Counted from the stretch's first letter, positions 25,001 to 36,808 are shown. The stretch: DNA of 64,000 nucleotides from Ananas comosus (GCF_001540865.1 NC_033630.1:10622471-10686470); one strand, 5' to 3'. Notes: a model not told the origin generated them from the letters alone. Program-made: numbers and translations.

Positions 25001-26824
25001 TACTTTGTTTCGGTGACCTGATTGGTCGGTTCTCGTACTTTGTTTCGGTGACCTGATTGGTCGGTTCTCGTACTTTGTTTCGGTGACCTGATTGGTCGGT
25101 TCTCGTACTTTGTTTCGGTGACCTGATTGGTCGGTTCTCGTACTTTGTTTCGGTGACCTGATTGGTCGGTTCTCGTACTTTGTTTCGGTGACCTGATTGG
25201 TCGGTTCTCGTACTTCGTTTCGGTGACCTAGTTGATCGGTGCTTTTATCTTATATCTGTTGACCTGGTTGGTCGGTTGTTGCATTATGTATTGGGTTGGT
25301 CTGTTTCTTGACTTCTGTTGTTCGATGACCTTTGAGGTCGGTGTACCCTGAGGGGTAGGATTGTCGGCTGGTGCTGACGGTAGTTCTGGACTATATCGAA
25401 TACACTCCTGTGACCTATCGGTCGGTTCTTGCGTTCGTACTTTTAGTTGACATCGAGCAGTATCTACATACTATCTTTATTTACTCTGCCTGGTTGTTCT
25501 ATGTGTAGTATCCTGTATAGGGGTAGAGTAGATGGCATTCGTATATACTATACTTGTGACCTGGTTGGTCGGTTCTCCTATTTGCATCGGTGACCTGTTT
25601 GGTCGTTCGTTACTTTCCGTACATTGACCTATCTCGGTCGGTTCACGTTGTTACTTGATGACCTACACGGTCGGTATGCCCAGAGGGGCAGTGATTGTCG
25701 GCTGATTGCCGACGGTTGGCTATTGATCATATCCGCATTGATCGCCACAGCTCGAGTGCATTTCACGTACACCAGCGGGTTGATCCCCCGCAGGAGGGTG
25801 TTCTTTTCCGGAAAAGTGGTCGTACATCCGACCCGTGAGCCCAGCGGTGTTCTCTTTGTGCTAGGGTTACATGCCAGGTGTGAGCAGATAGTGGCTTTTG
25901 CCTGAGGTCCTTAGACCGACACGGCGGTTTAGATTGGGTACTTTTGGACTTCTCGTCCGGTTGACGCATATAGCTATAGTAGCGGTTGTTGCATATATAC
26001 TTCTAGTTCTTTCTTTACAGTTGTCTTGCTACTATAGTTTTGATATCCTTGTATGCTTGCAGTTGTACATTACAGTAGCGGTAGTTGTGCTTTCATATAT
26101 ATATCTCATTCGTTCATTATCGTTGCTACTGTATTTTACTTACCCATACTGTTGTTTATCTCTTCCTGATCCGGTGAGTACTCCTCGCCTTCTTCGGCTT
26201 GCGGTACCCACTGGGAGGGGAGACATGTTTACATGTTCTCACCTCCCCCACTATTTTTCAGGTACTGCAGACGTTGAGTTTTGGGACGAGACGTGAGGTA
26301 CGTTCGTAGCGGTCGATAGAGCTTCCGACCCAGGTTATCGGTTTAGTTTTATCCCTACTATTCTGTTGTTATAGCTTAGTCAGTTTATATGGTTCAGTAT
26401 TTTTATTACATTGGAATATATGGACTTTCATGAACGTATTAAAAGGATTTCTGGATTTGGTAAAATAAAAGGTTTTCTACCCCTCGTGGTAGCTTCTATA
26501 AAAGATAAAAGTTTTCGCATATGGAACAGTTTTCAAAAGATTTTTTGTGACTTCTGTTTAAACATCGAGTGTAAAACTACGGTGTGAATGGTGAATGTAT
26601 GAATGTATAGCTATCTGTATATTCATTTGATTGTGGTTGTATACTGTTTGTACTTTTGTACTTGTGTGACGCCGTGCAAGTACAGGGGAGACTCTGTCCG
26701 TGTGAACAGTGGATTCCCTGTATTTGTGGCGGATCTGGCATACTCTGGGGTCAGGTTTTCAAAAAAAAATTTCAAACGCTTTTCCGCTGTGTTTCAAATA
26801 AAAAGGGGACCCCGGGGCGTGACA
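22010..26824 (+). mobile_element. 4.8-kb solo LTR with perfect 5-bp target duplication
   Basis: It begins TGTAAGGACTGAG at 22010 and ends CCCCGGGGCGTGACA at 26824. ACCAT lies immediately outside on both sides (22005-22009 and 26825-26829). No primer site, gag or pol is present, so this is a solo LTR left by recombination between two LTRs. Such long LTRs with GCGTGACA ends fit the Tekay/Del type of Ty3/gypsy. Inside are a GC-rich block (22720-23520) giving overlapping spurious frames on both strands, a 35-bp minisatellite (24556-25220) and motifs shared with 57080-59004. The size is large even for this lineage. Confidence 0.9.
24556..25220. repeat. 35-bp minisatellite, 19 tandem copies
   Basis: The unit starts CGGTGACCTGATTGGTCGGT and ends TCTCGTACTTTGTTT. 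Copies start every 35 bp from 24556 to 25186 and look identical by eye, except for one T-to-C change in the last. Diverged units of the same core continue to about 25650. The related LTR piece at 57080-59004 has only degenerate versions around 57710-57780, so the expansion is specific to this copy. Confidence 0.95.
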
Positions 26825-26924
26825 ACCATAGTCGGGCTCTGTTTGGAATTTGCAAACTGTAAACATTTTGTGGCTGCACTTTGGTGATATAAAGTTGTAA
26901 CTGCACTATAATTATAATCACATA

Positions 26925-28910
26925 TATCTATACTATGAGTCTTACTACTATGTCTTGCTACTATGTTACCAATAGCACCAATCATTTGGTGCTGCCAATT
27001 TTTCCACCATTCGATCTCTACCCTTTTGATCATTTCTACTCGTTAAATCACACTATTTATGTGATATACTAAACCTTAGCAAATTGGCAAGGTTACAGTA
27101 TAAGTTTCTGCTTGATTGAGTTGGAGACGTTTTGCACAAAATAGACGTAAAAACAGACTTTGAAACTCAAGGTTTATATTATAGAGAACTAAAGTTGAAT
27201 ACTTAGTTATAGAGGGGCTTGTTGGCAATTTGGCTATATTTAAGCGGTGGAGTCCACGTGCTTTTCCCCTATCCTTATCCTTTCTTTTTGTTGCTTTTTT
27301 TTTTTTTGCTAAGTTTTGAGCACAAATTAATTAACAGGGAAAAACACTTGGTTTCGTTCTTATGAGCGAGCGAGGCGAGCGAGCGCACGTGTATTTTTAG
27401 CATGTGGACGTCACGGTTGTGCCGTTGGGGGAGGCCGGGCGAGCGCGTGTTTTCCTCTTCTTTTGACTTCTCGCCGTCGTCGGATTAGCTTTTCGAGGTG
27501 GGTTAAAGTTTACCGAATTCTTCGGATTTCCTTCTAAGCTTAGATGTTGTCAGCATGTAAACATCATCTGTAGTATCATGTTAGTAGCTCAATTTGCCGA
27601 TTTGCATTGCTTTTAATGAAATCTGAATTGGAGCTTTGAATGCTAGTTTTATTATACATGTTGGATTTGGATTTGACTTAGGAGAAAACTATAGGTTCTA
27701 CACTGTCATTTTCTGAAAACTAACAGATTTAGCTTTAGGAGCTATAGTTTGTTTGTATCGCCGTAGTTTGTAGGCGATGGATACCCAGAATAGTGTAGAA
27801 TGAATTTACGCTCGTGCTGAGATACCGTGTTTATTTTTACAGTAATGTATAGACTGTGCCAGACTGTCGGGTGCCGTCGTGGTTGACAGTGGGCCCAGAT
27901 TTCTATATTTTGCACCAGATTGTGCCGAGGGCATATTTATTATGGTTGTTAGACCAATTAGACCTTTCTGTTTTGACTATAGCCTGTGAGAGCCTGATTG
28001 AGTTCGGCAGAGATACGCTTGCATACTCGGTTGGGTAGCGCCCACGAGTGCCACTCCGGAGTCGGGCTTTGTGCTTTTGCGTTGTTGTCGTTGTATCCTG
28101 GTTGGACTCGCTCTTCACTGACGACCTAGTGTGGTGGTAGTTAGTGTAGCTCCGATAGGCGGGACGGGTGTGTTCACAGTCCCTGGTGAGATTGGGTCAG
28201 AAATTGTATTTTTCTACAAATAGTTAGTGTTGGATCATGATAGTATAGTGGCATATAACTGTAGAATTGTTTTAGCTTTCTTTACTATCCTTGAGCATAC
28301 TTCTGTAGACTTAGTGGGTGAGCCGTTGAGGTCGGTAGCGGTATCCACTGAGAACTATTTCTTTTTGCAGTAGTTCTCACACCTAGTTGTGGGCCCCTTT
28401 TTGCAGAGCCTCCTTCTTCGGCTGCTGTTGTTGCTGATCCTGATCATGGAAAAGGAGTCGCGAGCTAGATCCGTTCCAATTTTGTTGCTGCTTTAGAGGA
28501 GTACCAGCTACAGATAGTTTTGGATTTTTGGGTCATGTACATACTGATGTTTGATTCTCGCTGGAGCGAGTGATGTTGTATCTAAAGACTATGTATGTAT
28601 AGTGAACCCGATGTTTATTTATATATGTTTGCCGTTCTGTTAGCAGCTCTATACTACTAGTTGTAGTTTTGTATGATTACAGGTACAGGTACAGCTATCG
28701 CTTCGTATATAGGAAATATTTCTTTGTATACGGCGGATTTGTCGGCGTGCCCGGAAAAACGAGTAATCCGGGGCGTGACAATTTAACCAACCACCCACTT
28801 AACCCTAAGAGACCACTATCATTCTAACCGCACATTTCTTCTTCCAAGAGTCCAAAACCTAATAGCACCAATAACTTGATGTTATTAACAGTATATTAGC
28901 CTAGTTCCCT
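26925..28910. mobile_element. MITE with in-end hairpins, split by a solo LTR
   Basis: The left part (about 26925-27059) holds the hairpin AGCACCAATCATTTGGTGCT. The right part (28781-28910) holds 'ccaaccacccacttaaccct' and a decayed hairpin near 28863. The same order occurs without interruption at 40629-40851, so the two parts once formed a single element. Removing 27060-28780 and one ATTTA restores the order. Outer borders are approximate. Confidence 0.7.
27060..28780 (+). mobile_element. 1.7-kb solo LTR with perfect 5-bp target duplication
   Basis: It starts TGTGATATAC and ends GGGGCGTGACA. ATTTA flanks it at 27055-27059 and 28781-28785. The uninterrupted MITE at 40629-40851 confirms the empty-site order. 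No internal retrotransposon region is present. It is homologous over most of its length to 7217-8490. The short plus and minus frames at 27856-28118 are not supported as genes. Confidence 0.9.
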
Positions 28911-29512
28911 ATACTATATATAAAAGAGGATAGGAATTGACAGATGAAATTCTAGATTAATAAAAAAAAATTCCATAGATATTATAAAAAATAACTAATT
29001 ATAAAAATAGACTCACACCACTAATAACTATTTAAATTTAAAATATAGATTTAAATTTTATTTCATATAAATTATTTATTTAAATTTAAATTAATATATA
29101 NAACTAATTATAATTAACAAACTAAAAACAAATTCAAACAAATCAAATTTAGGAAATAACTTAATTGAAAAATAGACTCACACCACTAATAACTATTTAA
29201 ATTTAAAATATAGATTTAAATTTTATTTCATATAAATTATTTATTTAAATTTAAATTAATATATACTATATATAAAAGAGGATAGGAATTAATCGATAGA
29301 ATCCTAGATAGAATAAAAGAATATTCTATACCAATTATAAAAATTAGTTATAATTAACAACCTTAAAAAATCGAAACTAATCAAATTTAGAAAATAAATT
29401 AATTGAAAAGTAGAATCATACCACCAATATCTATTTAAATTTAAAATACATATTTAAATATTATTTTATAAAAAATTTATATTTAAATTTAAATTAATCT
29501 ATACTATCTATA

Positions 29513-30140
29513 TCTATACTATATATAAAAGCATATAGAAATTCCGAATCCAAAAAGGAATAAACGAGTATTCCCTACAAACGATCATAATCAGTTTGTT
29601 AAAAAATATCTCAAATAAAAATAAATGGTTATGATCAATCTGTTAAAAAATAGCATTCTTATCTATCAATATGTAAAATCCAACGAATGGCTATGATTCA
29701 TTTGTTAAAATATATATAAATAAAAATTATTGATTGTGATCAATCTGTAAAAGAAAGTATTCCTATCGATAGATTTTATATTAAAATTAAAAAATATGAG
29801 TTTAAATCATGAATTGAATTTAATTTTGGATATCAAATTGGTATTAACAATTAAAAAATTTTAATTACAGTGAATCAAAATTAAATTTTAAAAAATTTAA
29901 ATTTATAAATTTTGACACTTTTACTTTAAATAATAAACATAAATTTTAAATTTATCAGAATTCAAAAAATATATAAAAATATTAAATGTATATATTGAAA
30001 AAATTATCGAATAAAATATAACATATTCATTTAGAAAACATAATTTTTATTGTAAATTTTTGAATAAATATGATGTAAAAATTTATATTTAAAATAAATT
30101 AAAATAATTTTTACATACATTTGTACGTACACTTAGCTAG
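29513..30140 (+). mobile_element. Non-autonomous Helitron, 628 bp
   Basis: The 5' end is TCTATACTATATATAAAAG, preceded by A (29512). The 3' end is CTAG (30137-30140), followed by T. A perfect 10-bp palindrome TGTACGTACA (30122-30131) sits five bases before the CTAG. These are the hallmarks of Helitron insertion between A and T without target duplication. It lies inside the AT-rich array and shares little of the array's internal sequence. Confidence 0.7.
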
Positions 30141-30363
30141 TATATATATATATATGTAAGAGGATAGGAATTAACCGGCGGAATCCTAGATCGAATAAAA
30201 GAATATTCCATACATATCATAAAAAAATAGTTATAATTGACGAAACTAATCAAATTTAGAAAATAAATTAATTGAAGAGTAGAATTATACCACCAATATC
30301 TATTTAAATTTAAATATAGATTTGAATTTTATTTTATATAAACTTTATATTTAAATTTAAATT

Positions 30364-31201
30364 GAGAAAATAAATTAATTGAAAAGTAGACTCATACCAC
30401 CGATAACTATTTAAATTTAAAATATAGATTAAAATTTTACTTTATATAAAATTTGTATTTAAATTTAAATTAATTAATAAATATTATTACATATAGAAGA
30501 GGATAGGAATTGATAGACAAAATCCTAGATGGAATAGGAATTAACAGGCAGAATCCTAGATAGAATAAAAGAATATTCCATACATATCATAAAAAAAAAA
30601 GTTATAATTGACAACCTAAAAGAAATGGAAACTAATCAAATTTAGAAAATAAATTAATTGAGGAGTAGAACTTTACCACCAATATTTAAAATACAGATTT
30701 GAATTTTATTTTATATAAACTTTATATTTAAATTTAAATTGAGAAAATAAATTAATTGAAAAGTAGACTCATACCACCGATAACTATTTAAATTTAAAAT
30801 ATAGATTAAAATTTTACTTTATATAAAATTTGTATTTAAATTTAAATTAATTAATAAATATTATTACATATAGAAGAGGATAGGAATTGATAGACAAAAT
30901 CCTAGATGGAATAGGAATTAACAGGCAGAATCCTAGATAGAATAAAAGAATATTCCATACATATCATAAAAAAAAAAGTTATAATTGACAACCTAAAAGA
31001 AATGGAAACTAATCAAATTTAGAAAATAAATTAATTGAGGAGTAGAACTTTACCACCAATATTTAAAATACAGATTTGAATTTTATTTTATATAAACTTT
31101 ATATTTAAATTTAAATTGAGAAAATAAATTAATTGAAAAGTAGACTCATACCACCGATAACTATTTAAATTTAAAATATAGATTAAAATTTTACTTTATA
31201 T
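30364..31201. repeat. 377-bp tandem repeat, about 2.2 copies
   Basis: GAGAAAATAAATTAATTG starts copies at 30364, 30741 and 31118. The first two look near identical by eye and the third is cut by the N at 31202. It could be a recent duplication or an assembly artefact at the join. Confidence 0.85.
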
Positions 31202-31582
31202 NGAAAAATAGACTCACACCCCCAATAACCATTTAAATTTAAAATACATATTTAAACTTTATTTTATATAAAATTTCTATTTAAATTTAAATAAATCTAT
31301 CCCATATAAAAAAGATAGGAATTGACCGACTGAATTCTAGATGGAATAAAATAATAATATTCCATACATATTATAAAAAAATAAATAATTATAATTAATA
31401 AACTAAAAACATATTGAAACAAATCAAGTTTAGAAAATAAATTAATTGAAAAATTGTCTCAGACTACTGGTAACTATTTAAATTTAAAATACAGTTTTAA
31501 AATTTATTTTATATAAAATTTATATTTAAATTTAAATTAATTAGTAAATATGATGTGGATTGCACGTGCTCTGCAATTAGTG

Positions 31583-31590
<8 letters not shown>

Positions 31591-31633
<43 letters not shown>
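31591..31633. repeat. (TA)n-(GA)n microsatellite
   Basis: TA repeats pass into about 17 GA repeats immediately left of the MITE at 31637. Confidence 0.9.
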
Positions 31634-31635
<2 letters not shown>

Positions 31636-31636
31636 G

Positions 31637-31840
31637 AGCTAGAATACTCTTAAAAGCACCAAGGGAATGGTGCTTTTGAGTTTTTAACCATTGGATGGAG
31701 AGATGTAGGATTGGGATGATGATGGTAGATGGTGGTAGGTGGAATAGTGTTTAATCCAAGGGGTATTAGTAATTTAGAAGTAGATCTAAGGCTAAAAACC
31801 TAGAAGCACTAAGGAGTTGGTGCTTCTAAAAGTATTCTAG

Positions 31841-31842
<2 letters not shown>
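31637..31842. mobile_element. 206-bp MITE, intact ends with internal hairpins
   Basis: The ends are inverted copies: AGCTAGAATACTCTTAAAAG on the left and the reverse complement of AGCTAGAATACTTTTAGAAG on the right. Just inside each is a second, smaller palindrome (AGCACCAAnnnnnTGGTGCTT type). The element lies in TA/GA microsatellite sequence. It is the best defined member of the family at 26925-28910 and 40629-40851. Confidence 0.8.

Positions 31843-31900
<58 letters not shown>
31843..31900. repeat. (AT)n microsatellite
   Basis: 58 bp of alternating A and T at the right edge of the MITE. Confidence 0.95.
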
Positions 31901-31903
<3 letters not shown>

Positions 31904-32774
31904 TGTTTTGTATCCAACTACTGTAGTTAAAACCGTAGAAGAACAGCTGTAACATTAGGAATTACGCTCAAATTGGCTACAGACGAAATATGGCAATTGA
32001 AAAGAGTAACTTTAATCGAAAGGTGTGCTTACCATCTTAATCATTCGTTAAATAGAATGTGAATTTTTTTTGCATAGAGATAATTCTCACCACCTTACAT
32101 ACAAGATGATAAAATTTATAAAAATAGGTCTCAACTGTATGCTACTAAACAAATTATTTATTAGTTATAATTTTTCTCATTATATTCAACCAAACAAAAT
32201 ACATGTAATTACAATTGCTAAAGTTTAAATTACATGCTTATCCAACTTCATGACATTTACAGTTATGTTCAATCAAACAACCCCTTTGCACAGAAAGTGC
32301 GATAACAATATATTCACTTTGATTCCGTAATAGTAAATGATAATGTCATGCAGATCGCACTAGTTCAATATTTCACCGGAAAACAGAAAAGCATATCGTT
32401 GGTCGATTTCACCCAACTCGGCAGTTTTCAATGCCAAAGGGGGGCCCTCCAGCATTCACATCACACTTCACTTCCAACTGCAGAATGCATTCAGTGGAAA
32501 AATTATTGATTGCATCTTGGTGCTTCTGTGACATCATGTCATCTTCATTAATTTCTCTTTTTATTTCGTCCAATACTTCCAACCTAATCATTCATTATTT
32601 TCAAATTAAAGAAAAAGATTGCAGTGTTGAAATACGTGATAAAAGCAGGGGTGCACAAAATGCACCATGATCAGCAATAATCCCCACATGCTATGTGCAA
32701 ACATAGTACACAAGTTATCAAACCTGTCCGATAAGTGATTATTCCTTAGATGTGACAGGCAAAATATTTTATAA
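31901..32774. other. Unassigned AT-rich stretch
   Basis: Two overlapping frames on opposite strands near 32409-32670 show no known domain. No gene supported. Confidence 0.4.
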
Positions 32775-32783
32775 AAAAATTAA

Positions 32784-33631
32784 GGGATAATTGCCTATAT
32801 ACCTTTCATGCGTTCGGAAATATCCGATCTACCCCTACTTTTTTTTTCTTTCCAAAATGTCCCTCATACGTTCCACCGTTATTCCAAAATACCCCCGCAG
32901 TTATCCCCTGTTAGCTTAACTCGGGTTAAACATGGGTTAAATCTATACTAGAGTTAAAACCTGAACAAAATACCTATTTTGCCCCTACTTTATTATAGTA
33001 ATCCCTAAGATTATCCTCTCTTTCTTCCCCAATTTTGTCGCCACCACCGGCCGACTCCTCCGCCACCACCGGCCGGCTCCTCCGCCTCTACCTCACCTCC
33101 TCGCCTCATCTCCTCCCAGACCACCACCACCTCCCACACCTCCACCTCCAACACCACCCATCTCGTCGCTCTCGTTGTCCTACTCCGTCGCCACTCTCGT
33201 CGTCGTCGTCGTCCTCTTCCTCCGCCGCCTTGGCCGGCGCCGGGAGCAAGAGGGCCGCAGCGACGATCCCATCTCTCGCCGCTCTCGTCGTCCTTCTCCT
33301 CATCCGCTGCCTTGGCCGGCGCCAGGAGCAAGAGGGCCGCAGCTCCATCGGACCCCTGCACGCCTTCTGCTCCGAATCCGGCTGAAGGGTAAATAAGAAA
33401 AGTATTTGCTATATGAAGGGTATATAAGACAAGTTTGTTACGGTACAAGGGTATATTGGAATGGGCAAAATGGTAATTTTTCAGAGCTAACGGCAGCTCA
33501 CTAACGGAACTTAACTCTAGGGGTATTTTAGAAAAACTTGGAACATAAGAAGGGTATTTTCAATATTAGCCTTCTAAGAGGGGTAAATAAGAAAACGAGG
33601 AACTTTTCAGGGGTATATAGGCAATTGCCCC
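32784..33631. mobile_element. Mutator-like element, 848 bp, with GC-rich core
   Basis: The ends are inverted: GGGATAATTGCCTATATACC on the left, and on the right, read inward, GGGGCAATTGCCTATATACC. AAAAATTAA flanks both sides (32775-32783 and 33632-33640), a 9-bp target duplication typical of Mutator superfamily elements. The middle (33030-33390) is strongly GC-rich against an AT-rich frame and contains an internal duplication of 'ttggccggcgcc..gagcaagagggccgcagc'. That composition suggests a captured gene fragment, but no protein family could be read. No transposase. Confidence 0.9.
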
Positions 33632-33640
33632 AAAAATTAA

Positions 33641-35565
33641 ATAAGTAATTTTTTTGGATGATTTTAATAAAGAAAGAACATCCAACTAAAAAAAGTAAGC
33701 ACAAGAAATTGTACCATTCAACATACAATGAGTGCGCGATTAAGCTATATATTGTGATTAATCCGGATCAGTTAATAATCGATCTACAACAATCTCCTAA
33801 CTATGCTTATAAATGTCTGTGTAATTGAGCGTTGCCCAACGATTGCAATCAAGTACCTTACAAGAAAAAGGACGGACTATATAATTTTCGGAAAGTTTAG
33901 AAAAAGAAAATATGGTTAAGAATTTGTTTGAGAAAATAAAATAGAAATTAAACTGTTTTCCAAACCATGCTTTTTATTACTAATAGATGATATGCGTAGG
34001 TTTAGATATAGATAAGAAAAAAAAAAAAAAAGAAAGCTCGGATGGGCGCCACTCGCCACATGATGCCCATCCGAGTAATCCCCAAATAAAGTTGTTTGGG
34101 CATAATGCCCCTAAAATTTTTGTCCACTTATTTGAATACAATGCCCGCACATGTTCTCAACTCGAAACCCTCTAATTTTTCAAATCTCAACTAAACCTCA
34201 TAAGTAGGTAGTCAAAATTTGTACAAAATTAAGAGGAACTCAGATCTAACGAAATATTAAAACTCTGGATCTAGTCAGAACCAGAACACATTGGGAAGAA
34301 AAACTTTTATCCTAAACCTTGGCAACAAAACTCAAAATTTTATCCAGTAATTATAAGTATCCCTAATAAAAGCCTTGTGGGCTATTTATATACTAAAGGG
34401 TTACATCCGAGAATGATTAAAGATTCTAACTAAAGCCTTATCTAAAAGAAAACATGATAAAATATTTCTAAACAAGATAATTTCAAAAATTAACATAATA
34501 AAACTAAAAATCTTCAGATTCACATAGAGGGTTTAGGTGCTGACTTGCGCTGCCTTTATTGATAGACTTGGGACCCGAACGACGATCTCCATCATTTATC
34601 AACTTACATAAAGGCAATATAATCTTCAGAAAAATACAAATACGCACTCCAAAATGAATTGTATATCTTACATTTTGCCAAAAAATAGATAAGGGTTATC
34701 TACTTACGTACTGACATAATTAGAATGGAAATGCTTTTGGAGAATTCCATTGGAGCAATTTACCGTACGTACACCTATAGAGTAGGTACATATCTTACAC
34801 ATTAAAAGGCTACAATTTTCTCATTAATATTATCAACTTTTATATTAATAGTAAAGTCCGAAAGAGTTTTGTGAACTTATAATAAAAAAAAAAATTAAAA
34901 TTTACACCATTGTATAAATATTTAGGTAGCTTTTCTCCCTTTGGCCTCATCTTTTGTCAGGAGCATAAACTATGAGTATTTTAATGCTCGCACTTTTATA
35001 GATGTCACATCACCTGTCACATAACACAATTTACACGGAACCATCCACATGTATATAAAACAACCCTCGTGATGCAGTGGACACTCACAAAAAAGCATGA
35101 TGTAATAGTTAATGACGTAATTTACTTTCTAGATACTTCACAATATAGAACCACCCACATATATATACTGGCGATCAAATAGCTAGCACGCGCGATACAA
35201 CGAGCACTTCAATAAAAGCGTGAGGACGAAATTTGCTTAATTTCAAAATATTTCAAATATTGTAAATCATATTTAGCGATATGAATCATTGTTAAACTTA
35301 ACTATATTTTAAAAATAAGAATTCAAGTAAAATAAATAACAATTAAAATTAAATGACAGATGAAATTTTCTGGTGCAATTAATCTATATTTAAATTCCAT
35401 TTATACTTTTTTTTTAAATTTAGAACTTAACGTGATCAAATATTAAAGAAAAATGTTTTTTTTTTTTGAAGTATGCAATGTGCAACGTACATGCGCATAG
35501 CTAATGTGTCTGTATATACTTCAGTAAGAATACTATCAATAGTATATGAATAATATTTGTTGCCA
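33641..35565. other. Unassigned AT-rich stretch
   Basis: Nothing convincing: short A-rich runs and no terminal repeats or domains. Confidence 0.4.
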
Positions 35566-35574
35566 ATTTTTCAA

Positions 35575-36157
35575 GGGACTTTTTTTGCAAATAGTTCCCT
35601 GATAAAATTTTTTTTAAAATTGGCAATGTCAAAAATTTATTTGTAAAAATGACCCTACCCCTGCCACGCAAGCGCCACGTCAGCGCTACGCGGATGGGGC
35701 AAGAGTTTAAGTTAAACACAGTGAACCATTCACCGTGTTCAAACACGGTGAATGGTTCACCGTGTCCAGTATAAATATTCCCACTTAGCCAAAAAATGGT
35801 TAAGTCGAATTAGTTGTATTGGATACGGTGAATCATTCACCGTGTCCAATACTAATACAACCTTAGTCAAAAAATGGCTAAGTCCTAGGTAGTTGTATTG
35901 GACACGGTGAAGAATGATTCACCGTGTCCAATACAACTAACTCAACTTAGTCATTTTTTGGCTAAGTGGGAATATTTGTATTGGATACGGTGAACCATTC
36001 ACCGTGTTCAACTTAAACACCTGGCCCCAGCACCGCCCGCGTGGCGCTGATGTAGCGCTTGCGTTGCAGGGGCAGGACCATTTTTGTAAATAAATTTTTA
36101 ACAAGGCCAATTTTAAAATAAAATTTTGTCGGGTGGCTATTTACAAAAAAAAAAGCC
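35575..36157. mobile_element. Fold-back Mutator-like MITE with reiterated CACGGTGAA hairpins
   Basis: About 130 bp at each end are inverted copies: TTTTTGCAAATAG..AAAATTGGC..CCCCTGCCACGCAAGCGCC on the left and its counterpart on the right. The flanks ATTTTTCAA and TTTTTTTAA match at 7 of 9 positions, a plausible decayed 9-bp duplication. The centre has about five small hairpins of the form CACGGTGAA..TTCACCGTG (35719-35767, 35822-35846, 35901-35928, 35984-36010). One near 35730-35767 has long perfect arms. No coding capacity. Confidence 0.8.
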
Positions 36158-36808
36158 TTTTTTTAACCCTTGGATGCCTAGAATACTATGGGCTAATTAT
36201 ATACTCATTAATTAAAAGAAAGACGAAAAAATCAAAACAGAAAAAGAAAAAGACATTGAAGGAGTGACTGCCACATGACTGAAATTATTAATATATAGTA
36301 TTAAAAGATAATAGATGATAGATGAACTCTATGTAAATATATGTGATTGATGACTTTTGCTTATTCATTCATTTTGTGAGCTTACACTGTTATACTAGTT
36401 CGAATCTTATTAGGGTTTAATTAGCGGAGGCTTTCTACTAGTGATCAATAAGCATTTGGTAAATAAAAGAATTTCTAACTGTATGCTTCCCATTTTTAAA
36501 CCTCTGCTTAATTACAATTGATAAAACTTAATAAAATAAATGATATATCAATTTTAATTAATTTATATTATATAATAAAATTAAAGTATAAATATATTAT
36601 CATAAAAATAATATTTATATTAATATATTTATTTATATATCTATTAATCTAATAAAATAAAAAAAAGAATAGAATTGTTCTCAGTTTTTCTATAAATAAT
36701 TTTTAACGAGTTATTTCAGAACAACACAGAACAGCCCGTTTAAATCGGAACAATCCATTCCATCTTGTTCGGCTACAATTTGAGTATATTTTCTCTTATT
36801 ATGAGATA
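36158..36808. other. Unassigned AT-rich stretch
   Basis: A/T-rich sequence with no gene or clear repeat border. Confidence 0.4.

Larger units (their letters stand above)
28911..31590 (+). repeat. AT-rich Helitron-like array
   Basis: A unit starting 'ctatactatatataaaagag', then 'gataggaatt', 'atcctagat', 'gaatattccatacat' and 'actatttaaatttaaaat' recurs about six to eight times in direct orientation with variable spacing. The first part is typical of Helitron 5' ends. The array ends near 31580 with GGATTGCACGTGCTCTGCAATTAGT, written here in two pieces as ATTGCA..TGCAAT (a hairpin) followed by TTAGT, which resembles a Helitron 3' end. Single-N joins at 29101 and 31202 lie inside it. No protein is encoded. 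Confidence 0.6.

Noticed and set aside
24556..25220. Possible CRISPR array
   Set aside because: Units are contiguous with no variable spacers, and the context is a plant LTR; it is a minisatellite.
33011..33448. 145-codon minus-strand frame in the small Mutator-like element
   Set aside because: Gly/Arg/Glu low-complexity sequence from GC-rich DNA; overlapping plus-strand frames are equally open.
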